Positions 11,191 through 22,522 of a stretch of 64,000 bases of DNA are shown here, in pieces. The stretch lies in assembly GCA_964036315.1 (NCBI GenBank), contig OZ038511.1, forward strand, positions 703,729-767,728, written 5' to 3'. The number at the start of each line of letters is the position of its first letter. Position 1 is the stretch's first letter. Source of the DNA: Acanthosepion esculentum (taxonomy: Eukaryota > Mollusca > Cephalopoda > Sepiida > Sepiidae). A program made the position numbers and the translations under genes. The notes beneath the pieces are model-generated. The model did no database searches. It saw only the letters and a program-made list of their open reading frames with translations, and was not told the origin of the DNA.

Positions 11191-11191
11191 C

Positions 11192-11310
11192 AAGCTTACA
11201 GCACCTGGTATTCCCAAGCGATCAACCATCTCAGTACTGACCAGGCTCGACATTGCTTAACTTTAGTGTTTATCCAAGACTCCATGTTTCAATATGATAT
11301 GGCCTTGTGG
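11192..11310 (-). pseudogene. 5S rRNA-like pseudogene, about 119 bp
   Basis: Read on the minus strand it follows metazoan 5S rRNA along its whole length. GGCCATATCAT is near the 5' end, GTTAAGCAATGTCGAGCCTG matches the internal control region (canonical GCTAAGCAGGGTCGGGCCTG), then GGTCAGTACT, and GGGAATACCAGGTGCTGTAAG at the 3' end. Length is close to the normal 120 nt. Many substitutions, including in the box C region, make function unlikely. It sits immediately upstream of a tRNA-like SINE head on the same strand, so it may be the 5S head of a composite SINE or an independent retrocopy. Confidence 0.75.
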
Positions 11311-12228
11311 AAATGAGAAAAAAAGGACTAAGTAACAACTGAAAAACATCATATATAACATTTTCTTTTGTTTTTTTAATCATTTCTCCCCAAGCAAAGT
11401 GGGAATGCCACTAGTACACAGGGAGTTACAGAGAGTGAAAGTGAGAGAAAAGAATGGGTATAGGGGTGATTGAGGAAAGGATAAAAGATGAACGGGATTT
11501 AAGAGGATAGAAGATGGTGATTGATGTTGTATTTAAATTTCTGAAAATCGTAGTTATCAGGGAAGCAAGTAAAAGGAAGGGAGTTCCACAGGCAGGAAGT
11601 GCAAGAAAAGAAACTGTTGCAGTAGAAATGATGGTTGCATTTGACTATTTCAGCAGTAAATGGGTGGGGATCTAGATGCCAATCTAATAGCACTTATTTA
11701 ATGAACATAGTTGGGGCACCAGGGAAAAAAGCTTGTCAGAGCAGATGCCATGAAAAATGGAGAAAAGTCAGAGGGAAGCCATATCATGTCAGTGAGAAAG
11801 TGACTGAAGTCAAGATGCCAAGTCAGGATCAATTGGGTTGCAGATTCTTCTTTGGATTTTATCAAGAACCTTGAGATGAATAGCAGGAGCACCAGATCAG
11901 ATATGGCAACAGTATTCAATGCATGGATGGATGGTAGATTTGTAAATGTGCAAGATAGACTCTGACGAGAAAAACCTTCTGGCACAACACTGACCCAATT
12001 TTGCTTTGATGTAATTGTTGCACTTCAAGTCAGTTGATAAAGTGAAGTCAAGTAGCTGCAATGTGTTGCTCCTCAAGAGTCTAGCATCAGCCATGTTGGG
12101 ATGTTTCTTTATGGTAGTTAAATGAGAGCAGTTTAATTTTGGAAGCATTAAAATTTATTTGCAATTTCCTGCCCTAGTAAACCACTGATTGGAGGACCTT
12201 TTCAAGAGAAGTGGCCAGGTTTACTTTG

Positions 12229-12447
12229 TCAGCACTGATGGAATTTTCTATTAAGACAGCAGTCAATGGTAGTGTCATCTGCATAGATGCCTACTTGAGA
12301 ACTGCTGGCATCAGGAAGATCAGTGATGTAGATCAGAAACAGCATAAAATCCAGGATAGAGCCGTGTTCATTTGAAAGGATCTGAAACTCATTCAAAATG
12401 ATCTTCATTTCATGATTTGATAGAAATGTTTGAATTAAACCAAACAA
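12229..12447 (-). pseudogene. LINE reverse-transcriptase palm fragment with YADD
   Basis: A 72-codon stretch with SILDFMLFLIYITDLPDASS followed by GIYADDTTI. These are the conserved RT motifs 4-5 (GSILGP-type turn and the catalytic Y-A-D-D). Upstream sequence at 12520-12828 supplies motifs 1-2 and is separated by a shift. It belongs to the element at 11375-14110. The catalytic aspartates are intact, but the surrounding ORF is broken. Confidence 0.8.
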
Positions 12448-12559
12448 TTGTCCTGTAATACTATAGCCCTTTAGCTTACGGAGAAGACCAGCAAACCCTG
12501 TTAAACACCTTAGAGATATCTAGAGCCACAGCTCAAGCTTTGCTGTTATTATTAAGAGC

Positions 12560-12586
12560 TTGATATATATATATATATATATATAT
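12560..12586. repeat. (TA)n inside a LINE
   Basis: A run of about 13 TA units interrupts the LINE at the codons before the second RT motif (…ITEY, then the array). The array has replaced or expanded within element sequence. Confidence 0.9.
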
Positions 12587-13025
12587 TCAGTGATGGCCTT
12601 TAGCACATTAGTGGCATACCTGGCAAAATAGAAGCCATATTGTTTGTGAGAAAATAAGTCATGAGAGGTGAGATGCTTAACCACTTCAGCATTTATTAAA
12701 GCATCAGTTGTAGCCAGCTCAGAAGAACATTTCTTTATGATAACAGCTGGGATCCCGTCACCTCTGCTTGCTTTATGGGACTCTAATTTAGAAATGATGT
12801 CTGAGATCAGTGATGGTGTTATGTGCATATCACTCAGTAGAGCCTATGTTCTAGTGGGGAAATCAGGTGTGAGTACTCCAAATGAGTCAAACTGGAAGAG
12901 AATTTCTGAGCAAAGCATTCAACCTTATCAGCTGTAGATGTCGGGATTGAGGAGTTGCTGCTGTTCTGCAGATTCTTGCAGAGCCACCAATAACCTCTAG
13001 AATCAAACTTTTGAGATGCTATATG

Positions 13026-13748
13026 TTACTTCATTCTACCAGCAAACAGTAACTTCACTTCTTTGAGGACACACTTGCACTCATTACGAGCAGAGACAAA
13101 GAGATGTCTGTTGCAATCAAGCATGTTGCTCTGGTACAGCCAGAAGAAGTGATTCTTGTGGGCTATAGCGGCTGAGCATGCAGATGAGAACCAAGGAGAT
13201 GAACGTGATTTAACTTGGTATCTCCTTGCTGGAATGAAAGCATCGATGCTGACTTTCACCCAGGAGGAGACCTCAGACACATTTTTGAACAGGATGATTA
13301 AAAACTTTGTTCCAAGGGATATCACAAAGGAAATCACAGAATGATTACTAAATTTCTCATTGATAACAGAAAAATATTCTGTTGGCAGGAGGTTTTGATG
13401 GCTGGTGGGGGAGTGGAAAGTGATGTTTACAGACACTACCACACAATCAGAGTTGCCAAAAGGGTAGAACTGAATAGTACAGCATGTGTCAGGGATAGAC
13501 ATAAAAAAGAGATCTAGAAGAGAAACATGTCCATCAAGGTTACTGGGGAAACATGTTGGGAAGTCTACCACTTGCATGATGAGAGGTTGAGTGATTGAGA
13601 ATTTCCTATTTTGGATGCCAGTGAGGTCATTGATAGTGTTTAAGTGATCAGGCATGGTGGGCATTAAAGTCACCAAATGCAAATATATTTGCAAATGGGT
13701 GTAGGCCTTGTCTATATTATCAGAAATATTATCTAACATACAAGTCAT
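13026..13748 (-). pseudogene. LINE ORF2 fragment: endonuclease C-terminal part and linker
   Basis: The longest open stretch of the LINE at 11375-14110, 240 codons. Residues 1-110 correspond to the C-terminal half of an exonuclease/endonuclease/phosphatase (EEP) domain. Recognisable text includes QVVDFPTCFPSNLDGHVSLL near residue 59, where the active family has the D-x-x-T and D-H segment. Residues 170-240 are the linker before the reverse transcriptase, with WFSSACSAAIAHKNHFF. In this class the domain nicks target DNA to prime reverse transcription. The expected GDFNAH motif is replaced by LVTLMPTMPDH, so the active site is damaged. Confidence 0.75.
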
Positions 13749-14110
13749 GAGAGGAAGGGGAACGATAGAGAAAGTGAAAGATGGCCGATAGAGTTTGGAA
13801 GCAAGTGACGGAGATACATATAAGAAAGGTCTAGAGATTTAAGAGAGATTTCCCTAGCCAGTGGGAGATGCTCGCAGACATTAGAGTCCTTCCTAAGGTG
13901 AGAGAGTTAGCCAGGAATCGAGAAATCAGAGGAGGGGATTAAAGAGTTAAGATTAGTTTCGCAGGGAACTAGGATGTTTGGGGACTTTTTGAAGAGGAAA
14001 GATTCCACACTGCAGAAGTTGGTATGAATGCCATAAATATTGGAGAAAGGTTAAGGGCTTTAAGTATTTTTTGTTGAGCTGGTTTAGTTTTATATCTTTG
14101 TTTTCTTATA

Positions 14111-15815
14111 GTCATGGTGCATTATTTTGGTAAGGAAAAGGCTTAGGGTAGTAATAGCAGTTGGTCATCTAATGTGACATGTGTGGGAAGGGAACTGGTG
14201 CTGACTGAAACATAGTGTCACCTAAGGGTTGTCCACTGGAGGTGCTTGCAGAGACAACCTTTCATGCACAACATGGCAGTGCAACAACACTGATTTTATG
14301 TGACTGTTGATCAGAGCATCCTCTCTAGACATTACGCAAGAGTTCAGGCTCCTAACTACCAGTCAGGAAGCAGCAACCAGAAAACTGCCAACCCAGTACC
14401 CTCAGAGGAGATAAGATAATTAGTAGTGGGGTGGAGTCTATCCCTAGAATCATGAGTGAATGGCTAGTTGGTCAATTCAATTTGAGGAAGGTTGGAGAAT
14501 ATATTGGTTAAAATGTTGAAGTAAAAATGACAACGATGAAGATCAGTATCCAAATAAATTAATTTATTGAAACAAAAGGTGAATTGGTTTGCTTAGTTAT
14601 AAGGTCAAAATTAAAAGTACACAATAAAAGTGTTATTTTTGTAATATATTGTGTTTTTGTTGACAGAATTTTATCTGTTAACTGCACATATCTTCAGTGA
14701 GAAAGTATCTCAGCTTCAAGACTAGTATTTATAAAATGACAATTCACAATCCACTGTTCTTTATTTGTCTGATATATGCCTAATTTTATTTGGCAACTGT
14801 AATATGTTTTAGAATTGCAAGATATCTGGGAAAAGCAATAATTACAAAATTTACTGCACATTGTGCTGTATATTACTAATATATATAAATTCTGTTTCCC
14901 TTGTTAGTGTTTCAGCTCCATCCCACCCTTTACACCCTGAGTCAACTTACCATCTTTTATAAAAAAAATGAGAAACAACATTCAAAATCTTATTATGGCA
15001 AACAAGTATCGAGTTATTTGAGGGTTAGATTCGATTAGGAACCCCTGTAGATAATTCATGTAATTAGCTTTGGACAGATGAACTATCTAATTGTTTGGGA
15101 AAATTATGTTCAACTTTGGCTGATATTTTTGTTGGGTGAAGTGCTGTCAAATGTGCCATCTTCAGAATAATCAGCATTGCAGACACTGTAGCCATTTCTA
15201 TGATTATCAGTGTAACTATCAATTCCATTTGTCATTTTCTTTTTTCCACCAGTTTTTGCCAGAATATCAAACAATTCTTCATTTTGATTTCTTTGAGTTT
15301 ATCTCTTTGGAAAAGCAGAAAACTTCAAAAACCACTTTTGACATGTTTGATTATTACAGCACCTTCTTCATAAACTTCACAAATGTTTTTGCATCTGAGT
15401 TTTATTTTTTGTTTTAAAATAAAAAAAGCAGAGTATACCGAAAATGTTGCTTATTTTCTTCTATTTTCATTCTTTGAATCAACAAAAATATATAAATTGC
15501 ATTTAGTTGATTGACATCTTGATACCTATCTCTGAACTTGTATCAATACAAATATTGATATCGATATAAAAATTGATATGATGCCAGCATGCTTTAGTAT
15601 GGCAGAAAAACTGGTTAATAAGAAAAAAATGTGGAATGAATTGCAAGAATGGAAGAATCTGGTGTTGTGAATGAAAAAACAGAGAAAAGACACAGAATAT
15701 TAAGAAAATTGGTTAAAGGCATAAAACGCAACCAAATTAGTAACTTTAATTAAATATCATTAAGAAAAATATGTAAATTTTACATTTTTTTTATTGTCAG
15801 AAAATCATGAACTTT
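14111..15815. other. unassigned sequence; one weak dispersed repeat
   Basis: 14480-14560 contains TTTGAGGAAGGTTGGAGAAT, a diverged copy of the CTGAAGAAGGCTGGAG family. The plus-strand open frame 15136-15417 (93 codons) resembles nothing known, and its AT-driven composition does not support a gene. The rest is featureless AT-rich DNA. Confidence 0.4.
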
Positions 15816-16905
15816 TAATTTATAGGAGGACCAAATGGAATTGTCATAGAGATGCTGGCAACATTAGATGATTTCAGCATTGGCAAAATTACAGAAATAA
15901 GGATATATATGGCATTGATGATATACCAGAAGACATATTTATACTAGGAGAAACCACTGTCATATTGATAAGAAAATTAATTCAGTAAATAGACAAAACT
16001 AGAAAGTGGCATAAGACAAGGATGGGTTTTTGCATCAGGTTTATTCAAACTTTATAGTGAGGCAATCCTGAGAGAATTAGAAGTCCTTTGAGAATTCATT
16101 ATTTGTGGCTGAAATCTTAACAACATAATATATGTAGATGACTTAGTGTTGATAACAAACATGAAAAAGAAATGACAGGAACTCCTGAAGAAGGTAGTAA
16201 AGGAAAGTGAGAAGAAAGGACTAAACATCAATTGTAAGAAGACAAAATTTATGGTTGTCAGCAAAAGGAACAGCCCAAGATGCAAAGTACAAATTACTTA
16301 AGCAAGTACAAAAGTTTAAATATCTTGGAAGTGTCTTAACAGAGGATGAAAAATGCAACATTGAAATCCTAAGGCACATTGGAATAATGAAAATGTCTTC
16401 CATAAACTAAACAAATTATTAAGAAACACAAAAAATGTCATTAGAAACAAAAAAAGACTACTAAACTACTATGTAATATTAGTCATACAATATGGCAGTG
16501 ACTCCTGGACAATCTCTTCCCAGATGAAGAAAAGACTAGAGACAGCAGAAATGTAGTTCTACAGAAGGATGCTGAGAATACCATGGACTGAACATGTGTA
16601 TAACAAGGAAGTTTTAGAGAAAATGGAAACAAGATGGGCACTTATACTTAGAATCAGAAAGAGGCAATTTCTAGGGTACATAATGAGTAAAGTGGGTTGG
16701 GAGAATTTGACACACACAGGATCTACTGAAGGCAAGAGAGAAAAAGGTAAAGCAGCAAATAACCGAGCGAATGAAAGTGTGTAATTGGTTGACAAAAAGA
16801 GGGATTGGAGGAGATAGAAAAAACACAAAACTTACTAAGAACCATAAATAACAGGAAGTTTGGGAGAGCCATGATTGCCTATGACCTGAAGGGACATGGT
16901 ACATA
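15816..16905 (+). mobile_element. RTE-like LINE reverse-transcriptase remnant
   Basis: Plus-strand RT remnants read in order. GGPNGIVIEML near 15825 is followed by a deletion. Then come SGIRQGWVFASGLFKLYSEA near 16005-16065, the catalytic box NNIIYVDDLVLI near 16115-16150, and SEKKGLNINCKKTKFMVVSK near 16206-16265. FKYLGSVLTEDEKCN lies near 16315-16360 and FYRRMLRIPWTEH-type text near 16560. The terminal AYDLKGHGT and stop are near 16880-16905. These match the RTE-type endonuclease/reverse-transcriptase proteins found across invertebrates. The endonuclease and early RT are missing and several shifts are present. The short minus-strand frames overlapping it are shadows. Confidence 0.85.
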
Positions 16906-17589
16906 GAAGAAAAGACAATGCTGCTTCTCTTGCTGTGAAGCTGACTCTTGCCCACATTGCCAAAAATGAAAAAGACATTGGATTAATGGAACAGCTACCA
17001 CCTCATCAGATATTAATCTAATAGAAAAACTTGTGGTTGATCACTGAAAGTGATTGATGTAAGAATGGAAAATAATACTGAAGCAAAAGTCTCAAAACAG
17101 CAATAAAACTGTGGCAGATAAAGTCAAAAAGACAAAAGTCAAATTTTAAAATAACTAAAAAAAATTAGTGATTTTAAAAGTTAATTTATATCGAGTTTCA
17201 AGTAACACAAAAACTTTGTGAATTTAAAAATTTGTTTCAAATTCAGCTTAAAATATCTCCAAAACTTTGTGAATTAATGAAATCAATTTAATTTCTTCAA
17301 AATGCCAAAGAATAAGAGTTAAAGTCAGAGGTTTTGTAATATGAGGTTTTGTAGTTCTGTAGAATTTGTGATTTGAAGAACTCAATTTTCAGCCTGAATT
17401 GGAATTTTGGCCTGAATCCGAGTTCAAGTGACGTTTTGAAGTTCCATCAAGTGAATTGAGGAATTCAAAGTTATTTCTTCAAAATTATCATTGCTGTTTT
17501 CTAATCTTGGCCAGAGATTTTTTTAGTTTTGGACCAGAAGCCCAATTAGACCTATGCAGGAGCTAGATTAAAAGTGTGGGTTTTAAGCT
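16906..17589. other. possible RTE 3' tail and unassigned AT-rich sequence
   Basis: The first part (16920-17000, CCCACATTGCCAAAAATG, then GATTAATGGA) has a weak counterpart at 26010-26060 (CATCTTGCCAACAACAG, then AGATTAATAGA) and may be the 3' untranslated tail of the RTE-like element. 17100-17590 shows no supported feature. Confidence 0.4.
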
Positions 17590-17870
17590 AGTATAAAATC
17601 ATAATTTATTCTGTTCTATAGAATACTGTGTTAATTAAATATATCTTTTCGATATATTTATAAATTAAATGTTATATTGCACTTAATGTGTTTACATAAA
17701 AACCCAAACAATTTATGATATTTTTTAATAAGAAAGATATGATAAGCTGAAATTCCCATTGTATATTTATCATAAGTGACATGTCATCTTTCTTCGGCCC
17801 AATGCTCATTAGTGTTGACGGAATTCTGGATAATCAAGGGATTATCCAGAGCTGTTGAAATCTATTGTTT
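17590..17870 (+). repeat. dispersed repeat, copy 1 (pairs with 26270-26550)
   Basis: AGAATACTGTGTTAATTAAATATA near the start and GCATTAATGCTCAGTAGTG-type text near the end occur in the same order at 26270-26550, with similar spacing and heavy divergence. Both copies follow sequence that resembles the end of an RTE-like element. Family unknown. Confidence 0.5.
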
Positions 17871-17959
17871 TTTTTTTATTTTACAGACATAGCATCTGCA
17901 TCACATGTCAAACCATATTTGTAGAACTTGAGGTGGCTGAATTTTGAAATCATGGTTGT

Positions 17960-18150
17960 CATTTCCTAGACTGGTTGCAAACCATGGTTAGTGTGCCCAA
18001 TCTGCCTTTCTATTGAACCCATAGCTAGGGGAGAAAAGATGGATTCTTACCTTTCACAAGAATATTTGTACACAGCTGTAACAAATTCCACCAGTATTTG
18101 AACTCAGCATGCTAGCTTCTTGTTCTTAGCTACTAGTCACTACACTAGCT
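17960..18150 (-). mobile_element. tRNA-derived SINE (minus)
   Basis: On the minus strand the head gives an A box (TAGTGTAGTGAC, 18137-18148) and a B box (GAGTTCAAATAC within 18091-18105) about 32 nt apart, the spacing of a Pol III promoter. The shared SINE body follows, including the CCTAGCTATGGG block near 18000. The B box keeps the TTCAAAT core. It is related to the SINEs at 28497-28910 and 31190-31999 and is truncated at its 3' side. Confidence 0.7.
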
Positions 18151-19735
18151 GCACATCCTGTTTATCATATAAATTAAAGATTATCTGGAAAATTTTGACA
18201 ATTTTGCTTACTTCAGGTCATATATTGTGAAAACATTGACTTGTACAATACAATGTAACATTTATTTTCAACTTTTAAAATGACAAAGTCTTTTCAGACA
18301 ATAAGGAGATACAATGTTTATTCCTTTTATTTAAAAATGTATAAAAGCTCTCAGAGTCCCAAATATATATATGAACAATATTTTCTTTGTTGTTAAAAAT
18401 TTCCAGCTAAATCTTTCAACAGTCTTTCTCTGAAATCCAACCCAACAATAAGCTCTTATTTACATTGTTGCTTTCATATACCCCACACCTTACTCCGTTG
18501 AAAACTCTCCCAGTGAAAATTTATTCCACATTCGCCCCCTCCTTTAACTGAATAGAGAAATTTCTATTCTTCATTTATTTTTAACATCCCTCTAATTTAT
18601 TGTGCAACCACATCCACCTAAATCATCATCAAACTTAATTCCTTTTCTCATCAGTAATCTAATCTGTCATTATTTTATTATTCTTAAGGCTTTTCAGATC
18701 ATAGCATCTGCCTCTCTGACAATTCTAATTTGTTTCAAGGATCTTTTCCTACTTACTTACTTATTAATCTCACTAGATTTGTGTCAGTTTTTAAAAGGAC
18801 TTTAATAAGGGAATCATTAACATTAAAAATCATATCAAATGTAATGATATCCAAAAGGAGAGCTAATCTTAGACCAAAAGTGATGAGAACGTTCATTGTT
18901 ATTTCTCTAATTTTTCTTTTCAAACAAGTTTTTCCACCTTTGCAATCGACAGAAAAAATTAATGAAATATTTAAAAATGCCAAATTTTGTGATTTTTATT
19001 AATAATCATTTTATGTGACTAAATAATGAATTTGTTTATTTCAAATTTCAAAGCTAAGTTCAAAGAAACTTTTGAGAAATGCCATATTTATTTCTCAGTA
19101 ATTTTAGCAATTCATTTTGTGGATCTTAGCAACAACTCTTCTTCATGACAATCTTACCAAAATAAAGTAGAGCTCTTCACTTATGAATTAACAGTAAGAT
19201 AAAAAAATGATCCAAACTATATCAAAATGTCAAAGCGAAAATATCCAAACTATATCAAAATATCAAAGCAAAAATAATTATTCTAGAATGATAAAATAGA
19301 ATAAGAATAAATGGTGACAATATTTGTATAAGGTTTTCTCTTCTTGCAAAATCTTTTATCTTTTCAGTTAGACATAAAATGATATTCGCTTTCTTAAGAG
19401 TATAGAGACTTTTTAAGTTCTTAACCTTTATGTAAACTGTTTTATTAATCTATTGGTTGGCTCATTGAAAGCTGAAGGCGAAAGATGAAAATTGGTTTTT
19501 GGAGTGTACACTTATCCAAAAGTGGATTTTCTAAAGTTTTCATATTTTTATAAGGATGTTTTCTTAATTAAATATGAATTTCTGTTCATTTAGATGAAAA
19601 TTTGGTGATTCAAAAGTCTCTCTCATGAAAATGTACAGAGAAAATCCAATATGGAAACAATTGCTGAAGGGAATTGTACAAAATTGAAAACAATTTTTCC
19701 CTTTCTCATAAATACCCACATACATACACAAATAT
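18151..19735. other. unassigned AT-rich sequence
   Basis: No gene, RNA or repeat family is supported. Overlapping frames at 18602-19002 on both strands are AT-rich and unlike known proteins. 19210-19275 contains a short direct repeat (CCAAACTATATCAAAATRTC twice). Confidence 0.4.
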
Positions 19736-19738
19736 ATA

Positions 19739-19999
19739 CCAGGTGTAACTGCAAAATTGTCCAATTGTTAGATTTAGATTTGAACCGTTGTATCTTAGAA
19801 ATGATTAAAGATATCTTACTGGAATTCTCCAAGGTTTTTATAACACTATTGAACTCTAATTTGAGCAATAAAAATGTATAATTACTCTCTAAACTTAACA
19901 GAACAATTGTGATGAAATTGATCATAAACGAAAAATGACATGTTCATCATTAATTAATCATAACTAAGGATTGGAAGCTCATGAAGGATTGAAATAAAG

Positions 20000-20042
<43 letters not shown>

Positions 20043-20613
20043 TCAGGATCATTTTTTAACTTTCCATCCTGGAGTAACAAGTTGCCTCACAGGTTTCACG
20101 TACGATTTCATTTGATTTCCATTTCATTTCACATGCCAAATGTCTTATGGTGAGTTGGATCTTTTCTAATTGATCTCTTTAGCTAAAAGTTGAAATGTGA
20201 TCCCTCTTCCTGTTGTGACCTCCTGATCCAGTTTTCCTTTCTACTGTTCTGTCTATTTTAAACTTATTCACCATTCTCTTGATGGTTCTTGAATGGACTT
20301 TGAAGATGGAAGCCAGAGTATGAATGTTGGTACAATTGCTGTAGGCCTGAATGATCTTTTTCCTCTTACTATTGTCCAGTTGGGAAGACATAGTGGGGCT
20401 GACACAAGAATGATTTTAACCTGTTCTAGCTGAATAATTCAAAGGGTTTTTCAGTGATTCTTACGATAAATGATGTCAAGATGGTTAAATGTCTTATCTA
20501 AAAATCTGGATCAATTCATTAAGTGTTTTTTCTTTTTTTTTGCATATTAAACATTTTGTGGGATGGCCAATTATGCTGTGACATGATTTGGACAATTTTG
20601 CTGTCACACCTGG
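19739..20613 (-). mobile_element. Tc1-like transposon, deleted, with matching terminal inverted repeats
   Basis: The termini 19739-19764 and 20588-20613 are inverted repeats matching at 24 of 26 positions (both start CCAGGTGT, then GCAAAATTGTCCAA). A TA dinucleotide flanks the left end. The right flank is TG, a likely mutated TA. Inside, on the minus strand, lies a transposase N-terminal helix-turn-helix (20179-20391). The catalytic domain is mostly gone, with a (TA)n array at about 20003-20038 where it might have been. A second left end of the same family occurs at 60838-61036. Confidence 0.75.
20179..20391 (-). pseudogene. Tc1-family transposase N-terminal HTH fragment
   Basis: A 70-codon frame with ATG start: MSSQLDNSKRKKIIQAY, then LASIFKVHSRTIKRMVNKF near residues 27-45, and KTGSGGHNRKR near 54. 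This is the layout of a paired-like helix-turn-helix DNA-binding domain at the start of Tc1-family transposases, followed by a basic GRPR-like linker. In active elements this domain binds the terminal inverted repeats. The DDE catalytic part is absent, so it is a remnant of the element at 19739-20613. Confidence 0.75.
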
Positions 20614-22205
20614 TGTGCGTCTATATAAATATATCATTAAATATAATGGACACAGAATCTTTTGTAAAATTCTGTTTTTTTGGCATCCTTACAATTTTTC
20701 AGTTTTGAGGACAAGATTGTGTTGTAAAAGTGGCCATTGTGTCTATTATCCCAAGTGCTTTCAGATAATTCTTTGGACATTTTTAACAGTTAATTTTCGT
20801 CGTCTCACAGATTGTTAATATATTATTGTTTTGTTTCCCAGACTGTATTATGCGAGAGCCATTTTTGTAGTTGCAATTTCATTCTTAGTAGTGTTTTTGT
20901 TTAGTTTATAACAACAGTCGAGATATTTTGGCCTTGTTTAAATGAGATGTTATTGATATATATATATCAGTCACACTGATTTTAAAATGGACACCTATCT
21001 TTAATTGACAAGGCAGCTGATGCTTAATTTAGATAGTAAGGGAGTTGATAACAATGTTTTTAGATATTTAAGTAATTAGGTATTTAATTTGATTAACAAT
21101 GTATTTTCTGAAGTTTTGTTAAAAACAATGGTGTTTACAAAGAAATGAGAGACATAAAAGGGTGGAAGAAATTTTGTAAATGTTAATTTTAGTGATAAAT
21201 ATAAAAAGTAAAATGTCATTGTTTGTGAAATTAGGCAGCTTGTTGACCTTCAAAATTCACAGAGGCCAACTGATCTATCAGTTCATTAAAAGATCAATCA
21301 AGAATATCTTAACATCATTATGTTGGGACGAGGGGAAAAATAATTTCTCTTCAACATCAAACACAATTCCCTGATAACAAGTTGTGGTCTTTGTTGGCCA
21401 GTCAAATGTAGATCGATTTACTTTTCTTTAAATAAAAACTTCCTTCCTTCTCAGGAAACAAATATGATCAAAGTAAAAGAAAAAAATGATTACACTGGAG
21501 AAAAACAACCACAGGAAAAACACACACACACACACACACACACACATATTAAAGTAATAACCAAGATATCGTTTGTAAATCTTTGATGTCAGCCTATTTA
21601 TATGTATCAATATAGATATATATTTTACTTATTTTTGGGAAATTTCTTTTTCTACTTGATATTATTACTATTGTCATTATATTCATTCTGATCAGCAATT
21701 AGTCACGGATGATATCACCTTTATATGCACGTGTTCCCATTTTTATCATTACTTCTTTTATGGTTGTTATTATTATTATTATTATTTAATACTCTTCATC
21801 TTGTAGGATATTTATTAACACCCTAAGAAGGCAAAGTAAAAGAATTCTCAGCCACACACCTCACCACTCAGAGTTCACATCATCTGACCAGAGTGAGGGA
21901 CAAAATATAAAAAAATGAATTAGGCAGAAATAATAAAAATCTTGATCAGGATTTGTGATTCTCACAGTATAGTCATTAACATACCCTGGATTTTAAATTT
22001 AGCCCCCATTAAAAAAAATGTATTCAATAAGAAGCACTGGAGAAAGAAACAGCCATAGTTGAAAATTTTGTAATTTCAAAAAATATTACCATTGCCTGCC
22101 CAACATATCAGCTGAATAAAAAACATTAAAAAAATATTCAAATAATGTCATCACATTTTTTTTATAATAAAAGGGTCATATGTGGATATTCACTAAGTAT
22201 ATCTA
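20614..22205. other. unassigned AT-rich sequence with simple repeats
   Basis: Contains (CA)n at about 21520-21546 and a TTA-rich tract near 21765-21787. A decayed fragment near 21860-21965 has inverted counterparts near 10600-10650 and 28228-28256. No gene is supported. Confidence 0.4.
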
Positions 22206-22207
22206 CA

Positions 22208-22213
22208 ACTCTT

Positions 22214-22262
<49 letters not shown>

Positions 22263-22263
22263 T
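22208..22263. repeat. compound (TC)n(TA)n microsatellite
   Basis: About 13 TC units run directly into about 12 TA units. The compound TC/TA form recurs at 34240-34307. Confidence 0.95.
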
Positions 22264-22289
22264 TCTAAATGTAAAAGAACAAAGAGTAA

Positions 22290-22447
22290 GATTTCAGCAT
22301 TCAAAACATTAATTTAAAACAGGGCTCAATACAAAAGTAGACCAATAATTATAGCATTGTGATTTCCTATCTGATGAAACGTTAAAAAAAATTTTAAACA
22401 TTGAAACAAGATGTAGTTTTGTAGTGCATGTTCTAATGTAACATTGC

Positions 22448-22490
<43 letters not shown>
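22290..22490 (+). repeat. dispersed repeat ending in (TA)n, copy 1
   Basis: 22300-22345 (AACATTAATTTAAAACAGGG, then CTCAATACAAAAGTAGA) and 22355-22450 (TGTGATTTCCTATCTGATGA, then TTGTAGTGCATGTTCTAATG) match 62583-62630 and 62888-62985 in the same order and strand. Copy 1 is continuous, while copy 2 has about 250 bp between the blocks. It ends in (TA)n at about 22452-22488. Confidence 0.75.
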
Positions 22491-22492
<2 letters not shown>

Positions 22493-22522
22493 TATTAAAA
22501 ATGCTTTTAAATGTCCAATATA

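Larger units (their letters stand above)
11375..14110 (-). mobile_element. near-complete jockey-like LINE ORF2 region (minus), inactivated
   Basis: Read from 14110 down to 11375. First comes the start of an endonuclease domain near 14070-13750 (NIYGIHTNFCSVESF-like text with shifts). A 240-codon open stretch follows at 13748-13026 covering the rest of the endonuclease and the linker. Then come the N-terminal palm (SKLESHKASRGDGIP at 12780), the catalytic GIYADDTTI near 12290 and the thumb with HIYKSTIHPCIEYCCHIW near 11920. The end carries LWNSLPFTCFPDNYDFQKFK near 11590. A (TA)n array interrupts it at 12560-12586. Frameshifts and stops separate all segments, so it cannot make a working protein. 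No ORF1 was recognised upstream. Confidence 0.85.

Noticed and set aside
13156..13344. Plus-strand open frame inside the LINE
   Set aside because: Shadow of the minus-strand LINE ORF2 at 13026-13748.
15136..15417. 93-codon frame with several Cys and His residues at its start
   Set aside because: The Cys/His spacing fits no zinc-finger pattern and composition follows the AT-rich background.
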